Origin: QAMX01 sp964515055
Lineage (GTDB): Bacteria; Bacillota; Clostridia; Oscillospirales; QAMX01
Direction: 5' to 3'
DNA length: 6,347 bases
Assembly (NCBI GenBank): GCA_964515055.1
Contig: CAZEUG010000044.1
Coordinates: 1-6,347, forward strand
Numbering within the stretch: the first letter of the stretch is position 1; the number at the start of each line of letters is the position of its first letter. This document shows positions 1 to 5,717 of this stretch, piece by piece. A model generated the notes under the pieces. That model was not told the DNA's origin and made no database searches. It saw only the letters and a list, made by a program, of their open reading frames with translations. The position numbers were made by a program, and so were the translations under genes.

Positions 1-12
1 TGGGCGATGAAA

Positions 13-112
13 GGGAGAGGAATGCCACAGACAGCAGCAATCCCACGTCCCTCTTACACAAAGGAGGCTTTGGGTGGTTGTCTGAAGTCGGCTGCTTTCG
101 AATGCACAAGGG
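13..112 (+). repeat. Dispersed GC-rich repeat element, copy A
   Basis: This non-coding stretch is homologous to the reverse complement of 5718-5839. The best-conserved core is 48-112, where both copies read TCCCT..ACACA, then GGAGGCTT, GGGTGGTTGTC, CGAAT.CACAAGGG in the same order and in the same 65-base length, with roughly four of five bases identical by eye. The upstream part (GGGAGAGGAATGCC..CAGCAG) also matches more loosely. The core begins with an imperfect hairpin (TCCCT/AGGAGG arms). No reading frame is conserved between copies, so the element looks like a short non-autonomous intergenic repeat rather than a gene remnant. I do not recognise it as a named family. Its true left end may lie outside the window. 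Confidence 0.65.
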
Positions 113-164
113 AGTCTTTGACGACCGCCTGAAGTTCCCTCTATGTGGAAAAGTGACGCGACGG

Positions 165-204
165 AAAAACTGCCCTCTCCCTCAGCGCCCTCATCAGAGG
201 GCGC
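165..204 (-). terminator. Hairpin and T-run at the end of the DUF6512-like gene
   Basis: A perfect 8-bp stem with a 4-base loop (GCGCCCTC/GAGGGCGC) spans 185-204, and the gene's tandem stop codons TGATGA overlap its loop. A second, competing stem pairs 197-202 with 172-177 (GCCCTC/GAGGGC) and is followed on the minus strand by AG and five T residues at 169-165, the usual layout of an intrinsic terminator. The two stems cannot form together. Termination is the simplest reading. The T-run is short, so efficiency may be modest. Confidence 0.5.
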
Positions 205-781
205 CTTGGTGATTGGACAAAGCGGGGACGGTGATGTGTGTTCCATACCTGCAAGCAGTGGAGCGGCCGTATGTGCCTGTGATGGGGTCGCGAAAGAGTG
301 GGATGCGCGGCGTCACGAAGGTGAAGCCGGCAAACATCAGGAGCAGCAGGACGATGGCCGCAGCTGCCAGCTTCGGATAACGGCAGGGTCGTTGGCGGCG
401 AAACCGTGCCGTTTCCAGCGCATATGATACGGCAGCCGCCACAAAAAAGATCAGAATATTCACCCAATCCGGCGTTTTCCCAAAAGCGCCGTTGCCCGTA
501 TAAAACAGCACCGGTATGGTGACCAGCCCGGCCAGCATCCCGCACAGTTTGACGCACCAGAAATCCGCGACATCCGGAAAGAATCGGTGTTCCAGCACAG
601 CGAACAGCACCATGGGCACCAGCAGCAGCTTCATATGCTCCCAGGTCGACTCATTGACCGCAGAAACCAGCGCAGCCAATACGCTCTGGTTTGTCCAATC
701 GTATACAAAATGCAAAAGTGTCCCGCCCAGCGCCGTCACACCAAAGCCCGCCAGCTGCCAGAGTGATCGGTTGCGTTCCAT
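194..781 (-). CDS. DUF6512-like multi-pass membrane protein
   Basis: This is a 195-residue integral membrane protein of unknown function. About five hydrophobic helices are visible (near residues 10-26, 51-63, 77-94, 105-123 and 137-155). The signature LLHFVYDW near residue 22 followed by SAVNESTWEHMK at 40-51 is what I recognise from the DUF6512 family of Clostridia. The start at 781 was chosen over in-frame ATGs at 796 and 817 because the protein then opens with MERNRSLW as homologues do, and a GGCGGGG stretch lies just upstream; the other two ATGs have purine-rich sequence too close to them. A TATAAA -10-like box lies at 838-843, without a good -35. The tail after the DPITGTYG segment (about 23 residues, polar) looks longer than I remember for the family and runs into the hairpin that follows. 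The gene stands alone behind the terminator of the sigma operon. Confidence 0.8.
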   Translation of the reverse strand: MERNRSLWQLAGFGVTALGGTLLHFVYDWTNQSVLAALVSAVNESTWEHMKLLLVPMVLFAVLEHRFFPDVADFWCVKLCGMLAGLVTIPVLFYTGNGAFGKTPDWVNILIFFVAAAVSYALETARFRRQRPCRYPKLAAAAIVLLLLMFAGFTFVTPRIPLFRDPITGTYGRSTACRYGTHITVPALSNHQGAL

Positions 782-855
782 TCCAACCCCGCCCATTCCT
801 TCTGTTCTGCTTTCCATCCTATGCAGAATCGTCCAGCTTTATACGTAAATGGACA

Positions 856-891
856 AAAAACCGTGGATTTCATTTGAAATCCACGGTTTTT
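856..891 (-). terminator. Intrinsic terminator of the sigma-factor operon
   Basis: A perfect inverted repeat has 17-base arms (856-872 and 875-891) around a 2-base centre. The GC part is CCGTGG/CCACGG and the outer ends are A5 and T5, so the hairpin carries a U-tract in either direction. It follows the minus-strand sigma/anti-sigma genes and precedes the DUF6512-like gene by 75 bases, so its obvious role is to end the sigma operon transcript. No convincing plus-strand gene reads into it from the other side. Confidence 0.85.
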
Positions 892-985
892 GATCTTTCC
901 AATCCACAGGCAGAGGCTGTTGGTGCTATCTGCGGCAGCATACGCGACGCGGCCGCGCGGCCTACCGGATTCTCAACCGCATCGT

Positions 986-1072
986 TCAACGGTCTTCCGG
1001 TTCCTGCTTCAGCGTTGCGACCAAATCATCAAATGCTGACCGGGCATCCTTCATTTCATTCGCCACAGGCAT
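986..1072 (-). CDS. Possible 28-residue ORF behind the anti-sigma gene
   Basis: The interval between the anti-sigma-like gene and its terminator (892-1104) is about 210 bases and otherwise shows nothing I recognise. It contains an ORF starting ATG at 1072 with GAGG about ten bases upstream, encoding a charged, soluble-looking peptide beginning MPVANEMKDARSAFDD and ending in EPEDR. It has no membrane segment or cysteine and I recognise no family. An upstream in-frame TGA separates it from any longer frame. It would be the third cistron of the sigma operon. It may equally be a chance ORF or the remnant of a decayed gene; its length alone proves nothing. Confidence 0.3.
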   Translation of the reverse strand: MPVANEMKDARSAFDDLVATLKQEPEDR

Positions 1073-1104
1073 CCTTATGATACCTCATTATTTTCCGCCG
1101 GATT

Positions 1105-1743
1105 TCAAGGATTTTCGACAGCATCCGGAGCTGTGGTCAGCTGATACGCCCCGGCTTCGGCGTCATAGCGCACATGGACGGTCAATGCTTCGACGATTTT
1201 GCCGCGATCCTTGTCCGTGACGGTGATCGCAATGTCAGCTTCTTCCTCACACCATCCGACAATTTCGTAGGAGTACGAACCCTCGGAACCGGACAAGGGC
1301 ATGATGTGAAAGACAACGAGATGCTTGCTCTCCATGGACTCCAAAGGGATGCCGTTGTACGTAACGTCCAAAGAATAATATCGGTCGTTGTCCGTCCAGG
1401 TCGGTTCCACTGTGAACTGAAACAGCGGCACATCCGCAGGAAAAAGGGAATCAAAGATCGAGCCATCGCTGACACCGGAGTTGAAACAAACGTTGTTTGC
1501 TCCAAGCTCCACCCGGTCACCATTGATGGCATAAGCCGTCACGATGAACCATGTGGAAGGGCGTTGTCCGGATTGCCCGGATGCAACAAGGACAGCACAT
1601 CCAATGACGCATAGAAACAGCGCCAGAGTGGCGGCCAGGAGCCGGTTGCGGATGCGCGTACGGCGGGTAAGTGGCTGTTCGCTGCGGAGCAGCACCTCGT
1701 CATCGACGTCGTTGAAGCTCCTGAAAAGGTCATTTCGATTCAT
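1105..1743 (-). CDS. Single-pass membrane protein, probable anti-sigma factor
   Basis: This protein has 212 residues in a type II-like layout: a short charged cytoplasmic segment (1-33, with DDEVLLRSEQ near 14-23 and an Arg-rich run TRRTRIRNR just before the membrane), one hydrophobic helix at about 34-55, and an extracytoplasmic domain of about 155 residues rich in aromatic and acidic residues. I recognise no named domain and no zinc-binding HxxxCxxC motif. The function is inferred from position: its start overlaps the last 14 bases of the ECF sigma gene, with AAAGGAGGG eight bases upstream of the ATG, which suggests translational coupling and equal expression. Sigma genes of this type are normally paired with a membrane protein that holds the sigma factor inactive until an envelope signal arrives. 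The signal and any protease sites cannot be read from the sequence. An envelope sensor without anti-sigma activity is the main alternative. Confidence 0.75.
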   Translation of the reverse strand: MNRNDLFRSFNDVDDEVLLRSEQPLTRRTRIRNRLLAATLALFLCVIGCAVLVASGQSGQRPSTWFIVTAYAINGDRVELGANNVCFNSGVSDGSIFDSLFPADVPLFQFTVEPTWTDNDRYYSLDVTYNGIPLESMESKHLVVFHIMPLSGSEGSYSYEIVGWCEEEADIAITVTDKDRGKIVEALTVHVRYDAEAGAYQLTTAPDAVENP

Positions 1744-2299
1744 CCATGAAGCCCTCCTTTTGCAGGTGAAGTTTCAGCTTTTTTCGGGTTCGGCTCAGAA
1801 TCACCAGAACGTGATTTTCCGTGATTCCAAACCGCGCAGCAATTTCCGCGGCTGTTTCGGTGAAGAAATAGCGTCGCAGGAAGATGCTTCGGTCTCTTTC
1901 CGGCAGGTGATTGACGAATCGACGGACAAATTGCCCCAGCTCCCTGGCTTCGTATTCGCTTGCGGGGTCGGATTCTGAGGAGAGGCATTCCGCCAGCTCA
2001 TCCAAAAGCAGGTGGATGTCTCCGCCGCCGCGCTTTTGGGAGGAACGTGCGCTCAAGGTGTCCAATGCAAGGTTGCGTGTGATTTTGGCCAGAAAGAGCG
2101 AAAGCCTCTGGGGCCTTTGCGGCGGGATCGCGTTCCACGCTCTGAGCCAGGTTTCGTTGACGCATTCCTCTGAATCCTCGTTGCTGTGCAAAATTCGATG
2201 GGCAATCGAGAAACAATACGCCCCGTATTTTCTGTCGGACTCCCGGATGGCGTCCGGATCCCGGCTCCAGTACAACGCGACAATGCAGCTGTCGTCCAA
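1730..2299 (-). CDS. ECF-type RNA polymerase sigma factor (sigma-70 family)
   Basis: This 189-residue protein directs RNA polymerase to a small set of promoters. Region 2 spans about residues 21-90 (DRKYGAYCFSIAHRIL, then EDSEECVNETWLRAW, then a KITRNLALD helix), matching core binding and -10 recognition. Region 4 spans about 129-182, with LPERDRSIFLRRYF leading into a helix-turn-helix (AEIAARFGITENHVLVILSR) for -35 recognition. No region 3 lies between, as expected for ECF factors. I place the start at TTG (2297-2299) because AAGGAGG lies seven bases upstream and the protein then begins with a DDSCIVALYWSRDPDAI segment, as related factors do; the in-frame ATG at 2317 would put that ribosome-binding site inside the coding region and has none of its own. 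It is the first gene of an operon with the overlapping membrane protein. Confidence 0.88.
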   Translation of the reverse strand: MDDSCIVALYWSRDPDAIRESDRKYGAYCFSIAHRILHSNEDSEECVNETWLRAWNAIPPQRPQRLSLFLAKITRNLALDTLSARSSQKRGGGDIHLLLDELAECLSSESDPASEYEARELGQFVRRFVNHLPERDRSIFLRRYFFTETAAEIAARFGITENHVLVILSRTRKKLKLHLQKEGFMDESK

Positions 2300-2341
2300 A
2301 GCATTGCCTCCTTCCATGTATAAAGTGATTACACTCTATGA

Positions 2342-2367
2342 GACGGAAAAAAAGACCGAACCTGACA
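2342..2367 (-). promoter_or_regulatory. Candidate ECF-type promoter of the sigma operon
   Basis: On the minus strand TGTCAG (2367-2362) is followed after 16 bases by CGTC (2345-2342), and the spacer contains a run of seven T residues. A CGTC-type -10, a TGT-starting -35 and a T-tract in the spacer are known features of Bacillus sigma-X/W-like promoters. Transcription would start near 2335, about 25 bases before the ribosome-binding site. The -35 lacks the usual AAC, and the same T-run could belong to a terminator of the upstream gene, so the call is tentative. If true, the sigma factor may activate its own operon. Confidence 0.3.
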
Positions 2368-2396
2368 GAAATTGTGCCATCAGCCGCCATCGTCAG
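2347..2396 (-). terminator. Weak terminator candidate after the Gfo/Idh/MocA gene
   Basis: Downstream of the stop at 2428 the minus strand has CTGAC (2396-2392) and GTCAG (2366-2362), which could pair over a long loop, followed by a run of seven T residues (2353-2347) about eight bases later. The stem is short and the spacing poor, so this may not terminate well, and the same bases also fit a promoter reading. Confidence 0.25.
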
Positions 2397-2427
2397 AGGG
2401 TGCTTTTGCCGGATGCCGTCTTTTCAC

Positions 2428-3681
2428 CTATTTCATACCGGGTGTCAGATCCACCTGTGCCAGGCGGTCGCGGACAGCATCATAGACGCTCTCCGCGACC
2501 TCGGGCGTCCCGTTTTTGTTCGTTGGCAGCCGACAGGCCTCCGGCATTCTGGGGTCGGTGCATTGATGATCAGCCCGGTACCGATCCCGCACCGCAGGAT
2601 CCCGCAGGTTCGGCACCTCATAGGGCATTCCCCTGCCCACAATCGAGCGATACGCCAAAAGCCCCGGCAGTGCCATATCCAACGCCTGATAGACGTCAAT
2701 CGAATACGTTTCACCGATCGGGTCACCCATAATTTTGGCGATCATGTACCCAAAGCTGGTCACATCTCCGTTGCTCAGGCTGCCAAAATCCTTTTTCGGA
2801 CGGTAGAGAAACGGCGTATACGGCGCACACTCCTGTTGGTGTTCGTAATGAGAGGCTCTGGTATAACGATGGATGGTGATGCCGGATGGGTCAGCTTCGA
2901 TCGAGCCGTTTTCGCCGATGATCCGATAGGAGGCCAAATTGGGATGTCGCAGATTTCCGTGCAGGCTCTGTGCGATGCCGCCATTGTCCAGCTCCATGGC
3001 CTCCATGGCGGCACTGCCGGAACGCGCTCCGTTTTCCGCCATATAGTCCATCCGTGGGATTTCCAGACCGTTCACGCGGACAGCACGCCGACCGGTGGCG
3101 AAGAACATGGGGCCGATGCTGTGCGTACAGTAGAAGGTGGACGGCACGTAGTTCCGCCAGTGATCCCGAATGCCCCGCGTCAGCAGATGCCATTTGGGCG
3201 AGCAGTCGTTGCAGAATGTCCCCTCCAGAGACACGGCTTCCCCGATGTCACCGGCTTCGTAGTGCTGTCGCATGGCAAAGGTATTGTCAAAATAGCAATA
3301 GTTTTCGCCATACGCATAGACCTTCCCGCTTTTTTCCACGGCATCGCACAGCTGACAGGCCTCTGCCAACGTCTGCACCGGCTGTACCTCGCTGTAGACA
3401 TGGACGCCGCGTTCCAGCGCACGGATGGCATAGGGCGCGTGTTCGTTGGCGTAGTTGGCAATGATCACGATATCGATGCCTTCGTCCAGCATTTCGTCAA
3501 AGTTGCTGCAGCAGAAAACCTGTTTTCCTTTTTCCCGGAAGAACTCCCTGCATTTTTCGAGCAGGTCGGGATAATTTTCACAGACCGCGGCGATCTCTGC
3601 GTATTCGTAATCAAAGAGCATTCGCATGGCGAAATCCATGCCGCGGCTGGCACCTAAAATACCGACACGTAGTTTGTTCAT
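2428..3681 (-). CDS. Gfo/Idh/MocA-family protein with GH109-like active-site segment
   Basis: The protein has 417 residues. The N-terminal Rossmann domain (about 1-120) begins KLRVGILGASRG, with the glycine motif G7-x-x-G10 for NAD(P), and IDIVIIAN (69-76) is a typical strand of the fold. The second, substrate-binding domain follows to about 340. Where most family members carry EKP, this one has SEVQP (97-101), so the usual catalytic lysine is absent. ENYCY (126-130) and DHWRN (173-177) follow, then Y184-C-T-H187-S-I-G-P, resembling the Y-P-T-H-G-L-G-P segment I recall from GH109 NAD-dependent glycosidases. I also remember relatives in Clostridia and Paenibacilli with SEVxP plus THSxGP, so this is probably a subfamily trait rather than decay. 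The start is firm: GAGGAG overlaps the stop of the AraC gene eight bases upstream. It may be a sugar or polyol dehydrogenase, or an oxidation-assisted glycoside hydrolase; the substrate is unknown. Confidence 0.88.
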   Translation of the reverse strand: MNKLRVGILGASRGMDFAMRMLFDYEYAEIAAVCENYPDLLEKCREFFREKGKQVFCCSNFDEMLDEGIDIVIIANYANEHAPYAIRALERGVHVYSEVQPVQTLAEACQLCDAVEKSGKVYAYGENYCYFDNTFAMRQHYEAGDIGEAVSLEGTFCNDCSPKWHLLTRGIRDHWRNYVPSTFYCTHSIGPMFFATGRRAVRVNGLEIPRMDYMAENGARSGSAAMEAMELDNGGIAQSLHGNLRHPNLASYRIIGENGSIEADPSGITIHRYTRASHYEHQQECAPYTPFLYRPKKDFGSLSNGDVTSFGYMIAKIMGDPIGETYSIDVYQALDMALPGLLAYRSIVGRGMPYEVPNLRDPAVRDRYRADHQCTDPRMPEACRLPTNKNGTPEVAESVYDAVRDRLAQVDLTPGMK

Positions 3682-3693
3682 CAGACGGACTCC

Positions 3694-4482
3694 TCACTTC
3701 TGGTTGTTGCGGGTTTCCCGATACGTCTGCGGGGAAACCCGATAGAATTGGCGAAAGCATTTGGAAAAATACAGCGGATCTGCAAATCCGGAATGGTATG
3801 CAATTTCTGCGATGGACTGGTTGGGCTGATCACTTAGCAGGAGGGCTGCGGCATTCTTCAGGCGCAGCATCCGAAGATACTGCACCGGCGTCATCTGACA
3901 CTGGGCGCGAAAGGCACGGCGCAGGTAGCATTCAGAATAGGCACACGCTTGCAGCGCATCTGCAATCCGGTATTGCGGGGTGGTAAAATGCTCCAGCAGG
4001 TCATTTTTCAGCTTTTCCACCTGAAGATCGATGAAGCGGGCGCTTTCGCTTTGCGCCAGCAGAATGTCATAGATGCAGGTCATCAGATGGCGGATGCGGA
4101 GCGAGGGGTCGGACGTACTCTCCACATAGGTGCGGAACACGAGGCGAAACAGATTCAAAAGATCAACGCCTGCATTCTGAAAGACGATGCACCCTCCGCT
4201 GCTGCGTTTGGCGGTACGCGCCCGGCAGAGTTCTTCCGGAAAATCCGGTTCTTCGACGCAGATATTCTCAAAGGGTTCCCGACTGGTCGAACCGTGTGGC
4301 AGGTGCGGTGGAACGCAGATGACCGTGCCCTCCTGAAAGGGAATCGGCTTTTCATGCTCTATGCAGAGAACGCCGCTGCTTTTTGTGTAGTACAAAATCT
4401 CCCAGCAGACGTGCGAATGCAGCGGATACCGGGACAGATTGGCGCCGGAGCGGGAAACGCGAACCACAGGCTCGGTATGCAT
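3694..4482 (-). CDS. AraC-family transcriptional regulator with cupin-like sensor half
   Basis: This 262-residue cytoplasmic DNA-binding protein has an N-terminal half (about 15-75) that looks like the cupin ligand-binding fold of AraC regulators: HSHVCWEIL (22-30) followed by EGTVICVPPHLPHG (51-64). The C-terminal 100 residues hold two helix-turn-helix units, the first around 172-193 (IADALQACAYSECYLRRAF) and the second around 223-245 (SIAEIAYHSGFADPLYFSK), ending in the conserved FYRVSPQTYR. I chose the ATG at 4482, one base after the TAG of the isomerase gene, because it gives the usual N-terminus just before the cupin and suggests translational coupling; the in-frame ATG at 4545 would add 21 Cys-rich residues overlapping the upstream gene. 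Lying between two enzyme genes of one operon, it most likely senses their substrate and controls that operon, but this is inferred. Confidence 0.9.
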   Translation of the reverse strand: MHTEPVVRVSRSGANLSRYPLHSHVCWEILYYTKSSGVLCIEHEKPIPFQEGTVICVPPHLPHGSTSREPFENICVEEPDFPEELCRARTAKRSSGGCIVFQNAGVDLLNLFRLVFRTYVESTSDPSLRIRHLMTCIYDILLAQSESARFIDLQVEKLKNDLLEHFTTPQYRIADALQACAYSECYLRRAFRAQCQMTPVQYLRMLRLKNAAALLLSDQPNQSIAEIAYHSGFADPLYFSKCFRQFYRVSPQTYRETRNNQK

Positions 4483-4483
4483 C

Positions 4484-5293
4484 CTACAACCCCCGCACAT
4501 ACGAAATGGCCTGCCGATACTGGTTGATGTCGGACAGGTGTTCAATGATCATGGGCAGTTCGGGGCAGAGGTGATCAGCCTCCTGAATGTAGCAGCCCAG
4601 GTCGAGTCCACCCGTCCCGCATTCGGTTTCCGTGATCAAAACGGTCAGCCCGTGAGACAGAACCGCGTCCTTGATATGACAGCTTGCGATGTGCGGGCCG
4701 AGCAGCCGAAACGTATCTGCGATCAGCTTCCGGTGATCGTAATAGGTGCGCGGTGAGACGAGCATATTGACGATGTCCACGTGTACCCCGAAGCCGGGTC
4801 TGTCGATTTCCCGCAGCAGCTCCGCGTAGGTGTCCGGCGAATCGGGCAGCATATGCGGCATGGGTTCCAGGGTATACCGGGTGCGAACCGGCTTCACCTG
4901 GTCGAGCATCGACTGAATCATGGTGACGATCTCGTGACGGGTTTCCGGCGCATAGTTTTCTGCATAGCTGCCATCCCAGACTGCACCGGCCGCGCCGCTG
5001 ATATTGACGCAGCAGCAGGCGCCGATGTACTCGGCCAGTTCGAGCTGCCGGAGACAGTATGTACGGTTTTCACGGCGTTTGACCGGATCCGGATCCATGG
5101 GGTTGCACCAGGCGCCGACTTCTGCAATGGTCAGATCAGAATCGTGTGCAGCGCGCACATAGCGATCAATCAAAGGCAACGGCGCATCAAACGCAAGCGG
5201 GAAAACAACGGCATCCAGTCCGGCTTCCTTGTGGCGCATGGCCCATTCCTCCGGCGAAGCATGGGGCAGCGTGGCAGCGATACCAAGACGCAT
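4484..5293 (-). CDS. Sugar phosphate isomerase/epimerase family protein (TIM barrel)
   Basis: This 269-residue protein belongs to the AP-endonuclease-2-like TIM-barrel superfamily, which includes xylose isomerase-like epimerases and inosose dehydratases. Four likely divalent-metal ligands occur in the expected order: E143 (in YTLEPMP), D173 (GVHVDIVNM), H206 (SCHIKD) and E251 (MIIEHL). Other family traits are the opening strand MRLGIAATL, the WxxRHKEAGLDAVVF repeat helix and strand, and a GTGGLD turn near 227-231. Length is normal for the family. The start is strong: GGAGGTG lies eight bases before the ATG. It is the first gene of a three-gene operon and ends one base before the AraC start. 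Enzymes of this family often act next to Gfo/Idh/MocA oxidoreductases in inositol, keto-sugar or modified-sugar catabolism. Which sugar is used here cannot be told. An isomerase, an epimerase and a dehydratase are all possible. Confidence 0.88.
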   Translation of the reverse strand: MRLGIAATLPHASPEEWAMRHKEAGLDAVVFPLAFDAPLPLIDRYVRAAHDSDLTIAEVGAWCNPMDPDPVKRRENRTYCLRQLELAEYIGACCCVNISGAAGAVWDGSYAENYAPETRHEIVTMIQSMLDQVKPVRTRYTLEPMPHMLPDSPDTYAELLREIDRPGFGVHVDIVNMLVSPRTYYDHRKLIADTFRLLGPHIASCHIKDAVLSHGLTVLITETECGTGGLDLGCYIQEADHLCPELPMIIEHLSDINQYRQAISYVRGL

Positions 5294-5396
5294 GGAAAAA
5301 ACACCTCCGTTCTATTCATTCGTTGTCGTCAGGAAAAAGCGCAGCAGGCGCCTTGCGTGCGGCGTTTCCGGGAGATTCCGAGCGGCCATCCTCCGG

Positions 5397-5418
5397 TTTG
5401 CCCATTCGGATGGGCAAA
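5397..5418 (-). promoter_or_regulatory. Perfect palindrome in the operon leader, possible operator
   Basis: The arms TTTGCCCAT (5397-5405) and ATGGGCAAA (5410-5418) are exact inverted repeats, nine bases each, around a 4-base centre. They lie about 15-35 bases downstream of the predicted transcription start of the isomerase/AraC/oxidoreductase operon and about 100 bases before its first gene. As DNA this is a good site for a dimeric repressor, where it would block early transcription. As RNA it forms a stable hairpin near the 5' end and could stabilise the message. There is no T-run, so it is not a terminator. AraC proteins usually bind direct rather than inverted repeats. Confidence 0.5.
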
Positions 5419-5439
5419 AGCTCCACATTTTCCTATAAC

Positions 5440-5468
5440 AGGATAGCATAAAACGGCAGACAAGTAAA
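5440..5468 (-). promoter_or_regulatory. Sigma-A-type promoter of the isomerase operon
   Basis: On the minus strand TTTACT (5468-5463) and TATCCT (5445-5440) are separated by exactly 17 bases, and the -10 is preceded by TG plus one base, the extended -10 form. Each hexamer matches the consensus at four of six positions. Transcription would begin near 5433 and give a leader of about 140 bases before the isomerase ATG. It is the best promoter-like sequence upstream of the operon. The weak -35 fits a promoter that needs an activator, such as the AraC protein encoded in the operon. Confidence 0.5.
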
Positions 5469-5469
5469 T

Positions 5470-5717
5470 AGATATTCCGGTAAAATGGATGGAAAAAACG
5501 ATACTCGTATCTGGAATGGCCTGATGCGGCTCCTGCGAGGAACGGAGCGGGGAGGAGATTGACAGCAGCCGGTGCCAAAGCCTTCCGCGTGGATTCGTCT
5601 GGCAGGGGACGAGCCTCTGTTGACGCAGGCACAAACCCCGGAAGCTGCGTAGGGCACAAGGCTCGCTCCCGCCGCGCTCAGCTGGCATTGATGCAGCAAT
5701 TTCCACTGCAAAGGAAG
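5470..5717 (+). other. Intergenic stretch without recognisable gene
   Basis: About 250 bases lie between the operon promoter and repeat copy B. The open frames here are Arg- and Pro-rich on both strands, have no ribosome-binding sites of note, and do not resemble known proteins. The GC-rich segment at about 5560-5717 (including GGCTCGCTCCCGCCGCGCTC at 5660-5679) has the look of dispersed-repeat sequence and may be the rest of the same element, but no second copy of it is present in the window to prove that. Confidence 0.5.

Noticed and set aside
691..1080. Plus-strand frame of 129 codons
   Set aside because: It reads through the perfect terminator palindrome at 856-891 and has low-complexity Ser/Pro composition.
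2338..3657. Plus-strand frame of 439 codons
   Set aside because: It lies antisense to the Gfo/Idh/MocA gene, its product is His- and Arg-rich with no family signature, and the minus-strand protein has clear domains and a ribosome-binding site.
4483..4545. Longer AraC protein starting at 4545 or 4500
   Set aside because: It would overlap the isomerase coding end by up to 62 bases, lacks a ribosome-binding site and adds a Cys-rich stretch unlike AraC N-termini.
4781..5446. Plus-strand frame of 221 codons
   Set aside because: Antisense shadow of the isomerase gene and its promoter, with no recognisable domain.
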